64,000 nt of DNA from Neocallimastix lanati (nom. inval.) (GCA_016946835.1 JACVTC010000020.1:507501-571500); one strand, 5' to 3'; counted from the first letter of the stretch, positions 1-13,525 are shown. Notes: generated from the sequence alone by a model not told the origin. Made by a program: numbers and translations.

Positions 1-956
1 ACCCAAACCAATGGCTCCTTACTTATAGTATTGATGGGATGAATCTCCTTAAGGTCCTTCCTCTCCTCCGATTTCTTGTAATAGTTGATTAGATATTGAT
101 AACAGGTATAGATTCGAAGGGACATATTCACCATATTACCAAGAATAATACCTATAATGCCTAAATGGAATACTTTTACAAAAAGGAAACAACAGCCGGC
201 AAAAACAATCCAAAAGATGGTCATCATACGACTTTGATAATGTAATTCCTTTTTAGGGGCGACCGCTTGTACAAAACCTTCCAGTATACCATTGAATCCC
301 ATGAAAGGAATAGAGATACAATAGAATGCTAATGCCAGAGGGGCCATTGAATTTCTTGACCAATTTGAACCAGCTAAAAGATCAATTAAAACACCAGTAT
401 AGTTAGTAGCGAAAAAAACAAAATACATTCCAAGAATGAAATGACATTTCAAAATGGTCATAATAACTTTGTATACTTGTTGTCTACTGGAAGGCGTTGA
501 GACTGATTAAATTTAATTTTTTATTTTTTATTTTTTTTTAAAAAAAAGAAAATAAAAAATAAAATATAAAAAATAAAAATAATAATAAAATAAAATAAAA
601 AAAAAAGTAAAATAAAAAATAAAAAAAAAAAAAAAAAAAATAAAAAAATAAGAAAAAAAAATTTTTTTTTGTTATATTTATATATAACATAATAATTAAA
701 TTAATTAATAAATAATTAAAAATTATGAAAGATAAAGTTAATTTATATACCTATATTATGATTATTATTTTTTTTTTATATTTATTTATTTATTTTTTTG
801 TTTGTTTATTTTTAAATTTTTAATTTAATATATTTACCTTTTGAAACAAGTTCTTTTGAGAAATAAATTCTACAGGTTTCTTCTAATGGTTGGAAAACAA
901 TTCTTAAAATTAATGAACCTATTTAAATTGCATTACAATAAATAAATAAATAAATA

Positions 957-990
<34 letters not shown>

Positions 991-1121
991 AATTATTATT
1001 ATTAATTATTATTATTAATTATTATTATTACTATTAATTATTATTAATATTGAAAGAATAAAAATTTAAAATATGTTAAATATGACTTTTCGTTTTAAAA
1101 TATTTAATTATATTTATCAAT

Positions 1122-1152
<31 letters not shown>

Positions 1153-1359
1153 AGTATAATTATTTTTATTATTATAATTCATATCAATTCATTTACCATA
1201 ATTCATTACAAAGGCGTAAACTCCTTGAGTTGTACTGTTACATAATATATTTAAAATAATTTTATCCCCTTGTGATAATAAATATTTAACAAATGACTGA
1301 ATATATAAAGTGACAGAAAGACTTAATAAATGTTCATCAAAATAGTATTTTTTTGTTTC

Positions 1360-1390
<31 letters not shown>

Positions 1391-2667
1391 GGAATGTATT
1401 ATTATTTGTTGTAGTAGGAGTATTTTTAATATATATATATTAATAATAATTTGTTATAAATAATATTTGTTTATGAAATATAAAAATAAAAATAATATAT
1501 ATATATTATTTTTATTAAATAACGAGTAATATATATTATATATTATTTAAATGTAACATTGATAATTAAATTTGTAATAAATATATCGTTAATAAATATA
1601 ATATTGAAAATTAATAGTATATATATAATAAATATAATATTAAAAATAAATTTAATAATTATATAAAACAAATATAATATTGAAAATTAAATTAATAATG
1701 AATATTAATTTTTTTTTTTTTTCTCTAAAATAGAAAAATTAATGAGGAATACAATGAAAAAAAAAAAAAAAAAAAAATAATAATAATAATAATAATAATT
1801 ATATATAATAATAATATCTATTTATTTATTTATTCTTTATAAATACCCTGATTCATTTTTTTCATTAATTGGTGTTGGTAAGAATGCTTTAATTCCTTGA
1901 CTTAAATGTAAAGATTCTGTATCAAGCTCTTCCTTCTTCTTAATTGATAAATACTTTCTCCAGAAAAGGAATGAATATGTTCCATATAAAAAGACAGAAT
2001 AGAGAAGTTGTGACCATGCGAAGCATAATACCGCAGCTTCAGAGGTAACAACCTTATAACGATAGTTTAAATAAATTGTAAATATAAATGATGAAATGGA
2101 ACGAATAAATACCGCAAATCCTTCGGCTTTCACTCTAATATTAAACATTAAATAGTATTGGGTAAGGATATAAAGTGGTTCTGATACCAATTCTAATAAT
2201 GCTGCAATAGAATAGAGAATAATGGAAGTATGACTTTCCTCTGGATTCAAATTTTGTTTTCTATTAAAATAAAAAGTAACAAGAAGGGTTAAGGAACAAC
2301 CAATAATAATTGGAATGTAAGATAAATTAACAGCCTTTTGTATTGGTATTAAGGCCTTTTTAACCTTACTAGTATTGTTTTCTTTTTCATTTTCTTTTTC
2401 ATTTTCATTTCTTAATTTTTTATCGGTTTCTTCAGAGCTTGATTTACTTCTGAGAAGGGCCATACGAATACCTTCTCTAGAAATAAATAATATTGTTTCT
2501 AAAATTAACTCTAATTTAATATTGACAATACCTAATACCTTTGCAGAAGTAAAACGTAGCAATATTTGATTTAATATAAATGTAATACTTCTTGAAAATA
2601 ATTGTAATAAAAACAAATAAATGGTTCCAGTGAAAGAGGAAGCCAATGTTGATTTTATTTTTGCCAT
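1..2667 (-). CDS. RFT1: RFT1 family ER membrane protein (N-glycosylation), 4+ exons, partial
   Basis: RFT1 is a polytopic ER membrane protein needed for making or translocating the Man5GlcNAc2-PP-dolichol precursor of N-glycans; its exact flippase role is debated. I reconstruct exons (minus strand) at 2667-1847, 1360-1197, 918-838 and 502-1. All introns are GT-AG and the phases agree at every junction. Exon 1 starts at the ATG at 2667 and carries the family N-terminus (QLFSRSITFILNQILLR, then ISREGIRMALLR). Exon 2 encodes the conserved segment with IQSFVKYLLSQGDK and QGVYAFVMNYG. Exon 3 (81 nt) carries RIVFQPLEETCRIYFS. Exon 4 carries AFYCISIPFMGFNGILEGF and SRMMTIFWIVF. About 522 residues are present, close to the usual 540, so only the C-terminal tail is missing at the window edge. 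A charged Lys/Glu/Asn-rich loop sits near residue 85-100. The gene is divergent from the UNC-45-like gene. Alternative products are unlikely. Confidence 0.92.
503..1846 (-). other. Three A/T-rich introns of RFT1
   Basis: Introns occupy 1846-1361, 1196-919 and 837-503 (minus strand). Donors read GTATTT, GTAAAT and GTAAAT; acceptors end in AG after long A/T tracts. They contain (TTA)n runs near 960-1045 and poly-T runs at 1125-1152 and 1362-1390. No other coding signal was seen. Confidence 0.8.
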
Positions 2668-2796
2668 TTGGTTTAATTAATTCTTTTTATTATTATTTTT
2701 ATCTTTGTAAATATTTTAATTTAATTGATATATACTATTGTTAATATTATTAATTATTATTTTTTATTTATATTGTATATGCTTATTAAATTTATA

Positions 2797-2831
<35 letters not shown>

Positions 2832-4275
2832 ATTGATATTATTTATTATTATTGAATAATATAATATTTGTTTATTATTGTTTTATTATACATATTATTA
2901 TTAATAATAATAATATTATTATTATTATATTTGTTATTATTTGATTTATCTTTTAAAGTTTTTTTTTTTTCTATAATATTCTTATGCTTTCATTACATAA
3001 AGCTTCTTTGGTTTTCTTTTAGTTTCTTTTTAAATTCAATATTTCTATTTTTTTAAAGTAAAAAAAAGGAAATAATTTTTTTAAATTTTAATTTATCTTA
3101 ATAGCATAAATTTCTAATTGAAATGGTTATTATTAATCATAAAAAATTAATTTATTATTACTATTATTATCATTATTATTATTATTATTATTATTCTATT
3201 AATTATTTTTTGAATAATTATTATTCGAATTATAATTATTAATTTATAGTTATTTATTATTTATTATTTATTATTCAATTATTTATCATTTATTATTTAT
3301 TATTTATTATTTATTATTTATTATTTATTATTTATTATTTATTATTTATTATTTATTATTTATTATTTATTATTTATTATTTATTATTTATTATTTATTA
3401 TTTATTATTTATTATTTATTATTTATTATTTATTATTTATTATTTATTATTTATTATTTATTATTTATTATTTATTATTTATTATTTATTATTTATTATT
3501 TATTATTTATTATTTATTATTTATTTAGTTATTAATGTTTGCATATATTTATTCACATATTTATATAATTATTTTATTGTTTATTATTATAAATGTTTAA
3601 TGACATTTATGTATTATTTTATGTAGTAGGTTTGATTTTATTCAGTATTTATATATCATTTTATTTATTATAATATAATTATTTATATATTAGTACATAT
3701 ATTTTTTTTCTGGATTTTGAATTATTTGTATTTTTCTTCAATATATTATCATTATAAATTAATATTTATCATATTTTAATGCTATGGTTAATCCATAGAA
3801 TTATGAAGGTCATGTGAATCACAACTAAAATTATTTCCATATTTGTAATTTTACAAGATTAAAATTTAAATGAAAAAATAATTAAAAAAGCCAAAAAATA
3901 AAAAAAAAAATATTAAAATTTTAATTATAAACATAATATCTAATTAAATAAATTATTTATTTACTAAGGAATAATAATAATATAAATACCTCAAAAAAGA
4001 ACATCAAAGTTTATATTTTTATTTTTTTTATTATTTAAAGAAGATATTATATATATATATTTTTTTTATTATTTATTTTGAAAAAAAGTAATCTTTTTTT
4101 ATTATTATAAAATAACCTGTCACTTTTTTTAAAATATATATATTAAAAATAAAAAAGATTATTAACATATACCACGAAATAAACAAATAAAAAAAAGTTT
4201 CAATAAAATATTTAAGATAATAATATACAATAAAATCAATTTTTATTTTTATAATATCATATATAATTATTAAAC
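2668..4275. other. Divergent intergenic region with TTATTTA minisatellite
   Basis: This 1.6-kb spacer separates the divergent RFT1 and UNC-45-like start codons and must hold both promoters. I see no ORF with non-repetitive content. It contains poly-T (about 2801-2825), (TTA)n at 3150-3195 and the TTATTTA array. No convincing TATA box can be separated from the A/T background. Confidence 0.6.
3281..3525. repeat. TTATTTA heptanucleotide tandem array
   Basis: About 35 near-perfect head-to-tail copies of a 7-bp unit (TTATTTA), with a few degenerate units on the left side. The same unit recurs at 15296-15560 and within the 17.2-17.5 kb array, so it is a recurrent microsatellite of this genome. Confidence 0.9.
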
Positions 4276-4344
4276 ATGGGTGGTAAGTTATAAAATTTAT
4301 AATCCCTTAAAAATTGTTTGTTTTTGCAAAAAAATAAACAATTA

Positions 4345-4375
<31 letters not shown>

Positions 4376-7300
4376 ATATTAGATTAAATTATTTTTATTT
4401 ATCTAATTATTTATTTATTTTTATATTAATTTATTGTATTTAATGTTTAATTATATAATTATTATTATATATATAAATGGATTATAAATTATTAACAAAT
4501 ATTTATTATATTTCTTTTTATTATTGATATTATACTAAAGAACCAAAAACAAAGGTATATAATGCTTAAATACATTTAGTATAATAAATATACTTTGAAA
4601 TAAAAAAAAAAAAAAAAAGACCTCAATTTATGTTAATATAAATTTTGTTTTATATTTTTATTATTATTTTTTATTACAAATATTATTGTTAATATTATTA
4701 AACGAATTCAGGAAGAATATGAAAAAATTGTTAAAGAATGTACTCAAGGTATATAATTATACAAAATAATTAATAAATATATTTACCTTTAAATTTAAAG
4801 TCAATAAATATATATACATGATTTTTCAAAAAATTATCTTTATTAATGACATAAATCTATATATTTTTTTGTTTTTATTTCTATTATTTTAATTAAAATT
4901 TATTATTTATATGATTATTATTACACTTTTTTTTTTTAAAAAAAAAATATAAAATTTCATAATAATTCACACGTTATAATTCAATAATAAAAAAGAATTG
5001 AAAAATAGTTCAATTAATCCACAAATTTTTATAAAAAGAGCTAATGCATATGAACAATTAGAAAACTATGAAGAAGCTTTTAAAGATGTTAGAAATGCTT
5101 TAAGTTTAGATCATAATAATAAACAATACATAGAAAAGGCTCATCAAATTTTAAAGAAAAGTACAGATAAAGTTAATTCTCGTACCCCAACAAATATTGT
5201 TAGAGGTTTAATCACCGACTCTTGTAATGATACTGAAGATATTAAGAAAAGAGTTGAAGCTGCCGAAAGATTAGCTGCTTTAACTAAAGATATGGCTTTT
5301 GCTAAAATTACTGGTCAAGAAGGTGGTATTGAATTAATTATTAATGCTTTGATGAATGAAGTTAATAAGAAGGATAACCAAGAATTACGTGTCAGATTAA
5401 GAATGGCTTTGATTGCTGTCCTCTCTAAGATTTCTGGTGTCAAGGAATATACCACATTAATTTTAGAAAGAATTAATAAGACCTCTATTTCATTACTTAT
5501 TGATACTGCTGATGAAAAAAGAGCTTATTTAGGTATGGATCTTTTAAAGACTTTATTTAATACAGCTATTGATTTACCAATTAGTAAAATTCGTACCTTG
5601 GCTCAAGCCAGAGAAGTTTCTCTTAATCATCTTTGTAACCTCTTAGTACAAGATGTGAATTCCAATATTAAGGTCAATTCTGTCCATACCATTATTAATA
5701 TCATTGTTGATAAGGCCTCTGCTATTGCTTTCACTGGTACTTCTGGTTTCGTCACCTTATTAGGTTGTGCTGCTGAAAAGGATGAAAGAATTAAGCCAAT
5801 GGTCGCTCTTGCCGTTTCCAGAATTATTTCACATATGAATGGAGAAGATAAGAGTATTCGTGAAAGTTGTGAAAACACAATCAGTGATTGGTTAAATGCT
5901 GATAAAGAAGTGGATAAGATTAAAGGTTTATCTGCGCTTGCTTCTATTTTCCAAGCCAATGTTGATGTTGGTAAATCCATCTTATTATCTAAAGGTTTCT
6001 TAGCCGATATAATGGATACTATTGATTTTGAATCTGAAAAATTCCAAACAATATTCATTGATGTCCTTTCTCAAGCTTGTGCTGATAAGGCTTGTAGAGA
6101 AAGTATTGCCGAACGTTGTACCGGTTTCTTATTGAAGAACCTTAAATTAGAACATAAGAATGAAATTCGTACCGATTCTGCCCTCGTACTCACCAAATTA
6201 ATGTTTATCAGAAAAGAAATCACTGAAATGTTATTGAAGGAAGATAATCTTAGCGATTCCTTCATTGATCGTGTCATTGATAGTAAGCGTGACCTTAATT
6301 CCAGAATTAATGCTGTCGAAGGTCTCTCCTACATGACCATTTTTGCTCAAATTAAGGAAAAAATAGCCAATAATGATGTCTTCTTAAAAGCTTTAACCGA
6401 TTTAGCTAAGCGTGAAAATCAACCTTTACAATACGGTATTACCACCATTCTTTCCAATATTACACAATACCCACGTGAATTAACAGAAGAAGAACAGCAG
6501 TTGAAGAAAATTAAGGAATTCTCTAAGGAAGAAAGTATTATTAAAGATGATGTAAGAGATAATGCTGAATATGTTGTCAAACGTATTGAAAAAGTTCTCA
6601 AAAATAATGGTATTTTAACTCTTATTGCTCTTTCTAAAACCGAGAGTGCCAATGCTAATGAATCTCTCTCACAAATCTTTTTGAATGTCGTCACCGAAAA
6701 GAAGTTTAGAGGTCAAGTAGTTCAACAAGGTGGTGTCAAGATCTTATTCAAATTAATTAATTCTAAGAACAATACTGATAAGGGTAAATTAAATGCTACT
6801 CAAGCCTTAGCTAAAATAGCTATTACAATGGATCCAAGATTAGCTTTCAAAACCACCAAAGCTACCGACCTCGTTAGACCACTTTTAGTCATGTGTAAAA
6901 ATGGTAGTCTTCTTCAACAATTTGAAGGTTTAATGGCCCTCACTAATCTCGGTAGTATTGATGATGATCTTCGTTCCAAAATTTTAAAAGAAAATGGTAT
7001 AAAGACCATTGAAACTCTTCAATTTACAGAAAATGTTATGGTACGAAGAGCCGCCACGGAAGCCTTATGTAATATGATGTATGAACCTGAAGTGTATACC
7101 TCCTACCTTGAATCCCCTAATAAAATAAAATTATTAGTAGCTCTATCAGATGTTGAAGATTTTGAAACTAGACGTGCTGCCAGTGGTGCATTAGCCGTTC
7201 TTTCTCAAGCAGAAGAAATTACACAACATATTAAGAAGGTCAACTACGGTTATGAAGTTATTAAGAATTTATTAGAAGATAAATCAGAAGAACTTCAACA

Positions 7301-7484
7301 TCGTGGAGCAGAAATTACCAAAAATATTATATTAAATAGTAGTAAAGGTGATGAAAATCTTAATCGTCTTAAAAATATGGGTTGTATTAAACAACTTGAA
7401 GTTTTAACTCATTCTAAGAATCCAGCCATTTCTAGATGTGCTGTAGAAGGACTTCTCTGTATTCGTAAGAATAATTTACTTTAG
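4276..7484 (+). CDS. UNC-45/Cro1/She4 (UCS) family myosin chaperone, 4 exons
   Basis: UCS proteins fold and stabilise myosin motor domains in the cytosol. The proposed exons are 4276-4282 (ATGGGTG), 4541-4554, 4712-4748 and 4996-7484, joined by GT-AG introns (donors GTAAGT, GTATAT, GTATAT). Phases match throughout, giving 848 residues with an N-terminus MGGEPKTKEEYEKIVKECTQ. Residues about 20-65 hold TPR-like helices (RANAYEQLENYEEAF, then NALSLDHNN). The rest is armadillo-like helical repeats, with GGIELIINAL, GGVKILFKLI, ATEALCNMMYEPE and AVEGLLCIRKNN, ending in the UCS region. The large last exon has codon use richer in C/G third positions than the repeats around it, consistent with good expression. 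Animal UNC-45 has a three-repeat TPR domain of about 110 residues, whereas yeast She4 and Rng3 lack it; here only part is visible. The exon 1-3 model is inference from splice signals; the family call is firm. Confidence 0.88.
4283..4995 (+). other. Introns separating micro-exons of the UCS gene
   Basis: Introns span 4283-4540, 4555-4711 and 4749-4995. They flank exons of only 7, 14 and 37 nt. The best acceptors are TACTAAAG at 4533-4540, ATTCAG at 4706-4711 and AAAAAG at 4990-4995. A run of (AATA)n lies at 4348-4378. Confidence 0.7.
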
Positions 7485-8429
7485 ATCAGGAAAAAAAAAA
7501 TTCCAAAAAAAAATGGAAAAGAAAAAAAAAAAAATAAAAAATGAAATATGAAATATGAAAGATAAAAAATGAAAAGAAAAATGAAAATGGAAATGAAAAT
7601 AAAAAAAAAAATTATAAAGTTATTTTTATATTTATATATAAAGATTTTTTTTCTCTTTCTTTCTTCTTTTTATTTATATTATAATTTTATTTATATATTT
7701 AAAATTCATTTTTAATTTTTTTATAAATTTTATATAATAAAAATAATATATATATTAATATATATATATATTATTTATTTATTTATTTATTTAATTTTTA
7801 ATTTTTTTTTTTTTTTTTTTAATTTCATTAAAAATTTTGTTTTACCCCCTTTTTTTTTTTTTTTCCTTATCATACATATTCTATTATTTTTACCATCTTT
7901 TTTTTTTTTTTTCTCTATAGAAATTATTATATATTTTTTTTTTCTTTGTTTATGCATGTATATTTAATAATCATATTAAAAAAAAAAAAAAATCAAATAT
8001 AAAACAATAAAATAAATAAAAAATTATAAAAAAAAAAAAAAAAAAAAAATTAAAAATAAATTTAGATAGAAAAAAAAAAACACTTGTTTTTAATAAAATT
8101 TTATGTAATTTATTAATTTTTTTTAATCAAATTATTTATTAATTTTTTAATTTTTTAATTTAATTAACTTATTATTTACTAATTTACTAATTTATATAAG
8201 GATATAAGTTTCGTTGCCGAGGAACTTTTTTTTTACTAAATTTATTAAATATATTTATACAATTTATTATTATTTTTGAATATTATTATTATTATTATTA
8301 TTTTTTTTTTATTTCACATTACTATTTTAAATAGTATTATGTTCAAATTAAACAAATATTTATTTATTTATTTATTATTTTTTATTACTTTCGTGTTTTT
8401 TTTTTTTTTTTTTTTTTTTTTTCTTAAGT
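7485..8429. other. A/T-rich intergenic DNA, no gene seen
   Basis: Downstream flank of the UCS gene: A-rich, then T-rich homopolymers, and (TTA)n around 8280-8302. The only higher-complexity patch, around 8205-8225, has no recognised function. Confidence 0.6.
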
Positions 8430-8468
8430 TTTAGAGGTGTTACAAGTCCAATACCAAAGAAATAATAA

Positions 8469-8508
<40 letters not shown>

Positions 8509-8735
8509 AAAAAGAACTTTGATTTAAAGAGTTCCGAAGTCGTCGAAAGGTTCCATACCCTAGAGCGTTTAGCCTCAGCAGGTAAGCGAAATTTACTTTT
8601 TTTTTTAAAAAAAAAAAAAAAAAACCCCATCGCTCACGCTATACCAGTCGTTTTATTGTTTTACTCTCTCTCTCCATTTTTTTTTTTTTTTTTTTTTTAC
8701 AATAGGTTATCAATTCTCAAATGAAATAAATACAA
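8430..8735 (+). other. Unassigned higher-complexity patch with splice-like signals
   Basis: Between long A and T runs lies a less A/T-rich segment (about 8520-8590) whose translation includes SSEVVERFHTLERLASAG. It is followed by a donor-like GTAAGC at 8581 and an acceptor-like ACAATAG at 8699-8705. I do not recognise the protein. It could be a decayed exon or a fragment of a transposon leader; the homopolymers on both sides argue against a working gene. Confidence 0.25.
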
Positions 8736-8870
8736 TATAGAAAATAATAAAAAGAAATAATAAAAAATAATAAAAAAAAAAAAAAATTAAAAATAAGAAA
8801 AATAAAAATTAATAAAAAATAATAAAAAAATATAAAAATAAAAAAAAAAAAAAAAAAAAAAAACACTATT

Positions 8871-8997
8871 TTAATATGGAAAACGACTTCATCCTAAAGA
8901 GTTAACTGAAATATACTAATACGAATTATTTGATGATTATTTTATTCATTTTATATGATTATAAAAACACTTAGCCCTGTAAAAAAAAATAAATATA

Positions 8998-9037
<40 letters not shown>

Positions 9038-9965
9038 ATAGATAGATAGATAAATAAATAAATTGGAAGATGATTACTTCAAAAAGATTCGCATATTTAA
9101 CAATATAATTATATAATAGAATAATAGAACCAGGTATTTTTTTATTTTTTTTTTATTTTTTATTTTTTTTTTTTCAAAATCCATTATTTCTATCTCTGAT
9201 AGTCTTCTCTAGACTAAAATTTTATCTCGAATACTCCATATTTTAACCTTAACCTCTCTGTCTTAACTGGAATATTAATGGTTAAAAAGTCGAAAATAAA
9301 AATAAAAATAAAAATAAAAATAAAAAAAAAAAAAAAAAACATGAAGGATTTTTTTCATTTTAATTCAATTCTTAATTCCATTTACATTTTGTATTTTTCT
9401 TCAAGAATTTGATAATCACTCATTCCTGAATTCTTTCTTTCTCTTTAATTCTCATTCTTTTTTTTTTTTTTTTTTTCTTTCTTTCAATAATTATAAAACA
9501 GTACTAATGGTTTTTTTTCAAGCCTCCTCCTTGGTAAGATTAAATTAAATTAAATGGTCTAGTCACATTTTTTTTTTGTAAAGGATAAAAAAGCATGAAG
9601 CAAATTTTCTCTCATAATAAATTCCTATATAGTTTACTGAATGAATGAATGAATGAATTTGAACCTAATGGTAAATCTGGACTCGACTCTAATACAGAGA
9701 GTAATAAGCTTCTTATTACATTGTTACCGTCAATGAAGTAGGTGATGAAATTCAAGTACGAGTGCCTAAAGATCTATAAAGGGTTCAATATTCCATTACC
9801 CCACTTACTTTAAGAAATTATCTCAAGAAAGGCATTTTATTTTATAATAGAAAAAACAAAAAAAAAAAAAAAAAAAAAAAATAGATTTAAAAAATTTTTA
9901 AAGTTAAAAAGGTAAATTTATCTAACCATTAAGCATTCTATGATGTGATCTCTCCAAAAGAATAT

Positions 9966-10001
<36 letters not shown>

Positions 10002-10664
10002 CTGATTAATATCATTAGTGTTTAGAAGAATTGTTTAGGATAATTAGATTTAGAAATTTGAATCATTTCCATCTGGCAAATATTTCTTCACAAATAACAC
10101 TCAATGTAATTAGTCTAGACTTAAGAAAATCCTTTAAACCTTATTACCTCACCTTTTCCAATCCCCTGGATATATTTCAAAAAAAAAAAAAAAAAAAAAA
10201 AAAATAAAGCAAGTAATATTCTAGTATTCTCAAGAAGATCAACTCCACCGCTTTTTTTTTTTTTTTTTTGTTTTTTTGTTTTGTTTTTTTGTTGTTTTGT
10301 TGTTTTGTTTTTATTTTGGCAAAACACGATAAAGAACTTTTGCTTCTGATAATAACCAGTTACGGTCTTAATTAAAAAAAAAAAAATTACTAGAAAAAGA
10401 ACGCTAAACATTTCCTCTTCTTCTTCTTCTTCTTCTTTTCGGGAAATCTATGGGACATTACTCAATCTATTTCAATGTCAGAAATTCACTATACTGTTTT
10501 TTTAATGAAAAAAAAATTAACAAAGCACTTGATTCTGATGGTATACCAACAGAACTTTCTTTTTTAAATTTTTTTTTTTTTTATTTTAAAAAAAGCCTTT
10601 TTTTTTTTTCAACTCTGAGAGTAGTACCTCCCTCTCAGAATGAATTCTAATCAAAAAAATAAAA

Positions 10665-10697
<33 letters not shown>

Positions 10698-11319
10698 TTT
10701 TTAATTCAGATTCTGTAAAATTTCTATTTTTATTATTTAATAAAATTTTTATGGGATGGTGACTTCCTTGAGGAATGGAAATCCTACTTCTATTGTTTCC
10801 ATTCCATTTCCAATTTAATAAAAAGGGAGATCTTTCTTTTTGTAATAATTACCGTGGGTATTTCATTCATCAAATGTAAGATTTAAAAAGGTATTAATTC
10901 GATGCTTTTTTTTTTTTTATTCAACATAAGCGTTCAATGTCTATCTTTTTCTCTAAAAAAAAAAAAAAAAAGGAAAAAGGAAAATATTCTCAATTTTTCT
11001 CTCTCTCTTTGATTTTTTTTTTTTTTAAATTGGATTAGATTAAATGTGGATTCAAAAAAAAAAAAAAAAAAAAAAAGTAAACAAGCAAACAAGTAAACAA
11101 GTAAATAAGCAAACCAAAACCAACCAAAAAAAAACCATCAAACTTGATAAATCCAAAGATTTACCCCATCCTCCAATACCTCCAACCCTACTTTCTTTTT
11201 TATGTTGGTGGTAGTGGTGGTAGTGGTGGTAGTAAGTAACCGCCTTCCTACTTAATTTTTTTTTTTTTTTTTTTTTAAATATCTTGGATACTTTTTTTAT
11301 TTTTATTTTTCCTGTGATA

Positions 11320-11369
<50 letters not shown>

Positions 11370-11435
11370 GTATTTTTAATAAATATTATTAAATAAAGTT
11401 TATTTCTAATCTAATTTAAAAAAAAAAAAAAAAAG
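8871..11435 (+). pseudogene. Highly decayed LINE (APE-type non-LTR retrotransposon) relic
   Basis: Plus-strand patches align in order with the minus-strand LINE at 25.3-30.2 kb. They are: the N-terminal region (8871-8960 and 9062-9140); the endonuclease start with CLNWNING (about 9255-9285); a segment with FEPNGKSGLDSNT and GDEIQVRVP (9650-9780); the RT region with WDITQSISMSEIHYTVF and LDSDGIPTEL (10450-10560); LFNKIF and NNYRG (10720-10860); TGGATTAGATTAAATGTG (11029-11046); and a 3' end AATAAAGTTTATT (about 11390-11405) followed by poly-A. Between patches, A or T runs of 15-40 bp interrupt the sequence, and stops and frameshifts are numerous. The element is dead. Confidence 0.78.
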
Positions 11436-12180
11436 AAATATCATCCTTCTTTTTTTTTTTTTTTTTTAATAAAAAGATGAATAACTTACCAATAAACCTA
11501 TTAATTATATCATTATTTTTTTTTAAATAATAATAATAGTAATAATATTTTTAAAAAAAAAAAAGAAAAAATTATATATAAAAATGTAAAAAAAAAAATA
11601 TTATATATAAAAAATGTAAAGTAAAATTAGACGATCCATAGGTATTATGACCTAAATTAAAAAAAAAAAAAATTTAAATTAATAAAAAATTTCTTAATTT
11701 CTAATATATAAAAAAAAAAAAAAAAAAATTAAAGTCAGCAATTAGAAAAAAATAATATAATATATAAAGCATATTAAATTAAATCATTCAAGTGGAATAA
11801 AGAAAAAATTAAATAAAATAATAAAATAATAAAATAAAAATAAAAATATAAATAAATAAAATAATAAAATTAATAAAATAATAAAATAATAAAATAATAA
11901 AATAGAAAATAGTAGAAAATAATGGAAAATAAATAGAAAATAATATAATATTAAATAAAAATATTCTGTGACATTAATTTATTTATTAATATTAATTAGT
12001 TATTAATTTTTTTTTTTTTTTTTTTTAAATTAAATTTTGTTATTTAAATAAAAAAAAAAAAAATATTTTTTAAACTTTTTTTTTAATACCTCAAAAAAAA
12101 ACATATGAATTAATTTAAGCCACTTTTCAAAAAATGAAAGGATTAGAATATTTTATTAAAACTACTATTATATTCTTTTA
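11436..12180. other. A/T-rich spacer, no gene seen
   Basis: Poly-A/T runs and (AATAA)n-like DNA (11810-11950). No ORF with non-repetitive content and no RNA gene recognised. Confidence 0.6.
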
Positions 12181-12181
12181 A

Positions 12182-12393
<212 letters not shown>

Positions 12394-12676
12394 TGTAAAA
12401 TAGAATATCTACTTCTTTTTATTATATATAAATAAAAGGAATAAAAATTAAAACGATTTTTAATAAAAGTAGCACGTATTTAACAAATTTACGATTTGTC
12501 ATCTATAAATTCATAACTAATTAAAACTTGAAAATCAAAAAATATTTTAATTTTTTAATTAATGGTAATAATAAAAAATTAAAAGTTTTATAAATTTATA
12601 AAATATAGATTTATAAAAGTATTTAATTATGTATTTTATTAAAAAACATCTATGATATTCTATTAAAATATTAACC

Positions 12677-12716
<40 letters not shown>

Positions 12717-12737
12717 TATTATTATTATTATTTATTA

Positions 12738-12803
<66 letters not shown>

Positions 12804-12824
12804 TATTATTATTATTATTTATTA

Positions 12825-12890
<66 letters not shown>

Positions 12891-13492
12891 GCTTTTTTTT
12901 TCATCAATTATCTCTTGAGCATTCCACCTTTGAAATTTTAAACTTTTTAATATTTTATTAAATTGAATAGTATCATTTTACATATATAAAATATTTTATT
13001 TTATTAATTACAAAAAATCATGTGATTCTATTACGAAATGTAATAAAATGAGCCACTTCTCAAATAAAATATCATATCAAATTTTTAAAGTTTCTTTTAA
13101 ATTTCTTTTATATTTTAATTAAAAAAAATTTTTTTTTAATTTTTAAAAATTTTCATTATTTTTTAATTACGATGATGATGATGATGATGAAAAGGAAGAG
13201 AGAACGGTCAGCGGTTTGCGGTTTAAAAAAAAAAAAAAAAAAATTAATTTTTTTTTTAATTTCACTTTTTTTTTTTTTTTTCATACTGTAAAAGAAATGT
13301 TTAGTATTGTTTTAACATTAAAAAGTTTTTTTTTTTTTTTTTTTTTTTTATGATAAAGTTAGATTAAAGAATAAATAAATAAATAATAATAATAATAATC
13401 AATTAATAAGATCATACAAGTGAAAGAGTTTTTTTTTAATTATTTATTGTGTAATTGATCCAAAAATGATAATAATAATAATAATAATAATA

Positions 13493-13525
<33 letters not shown>

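Noticed and set aside
5627-6694. Several minus-strand open frames of 68-143 codons
   Set aside because: Antisense shadows of the UCS chaperone gene.
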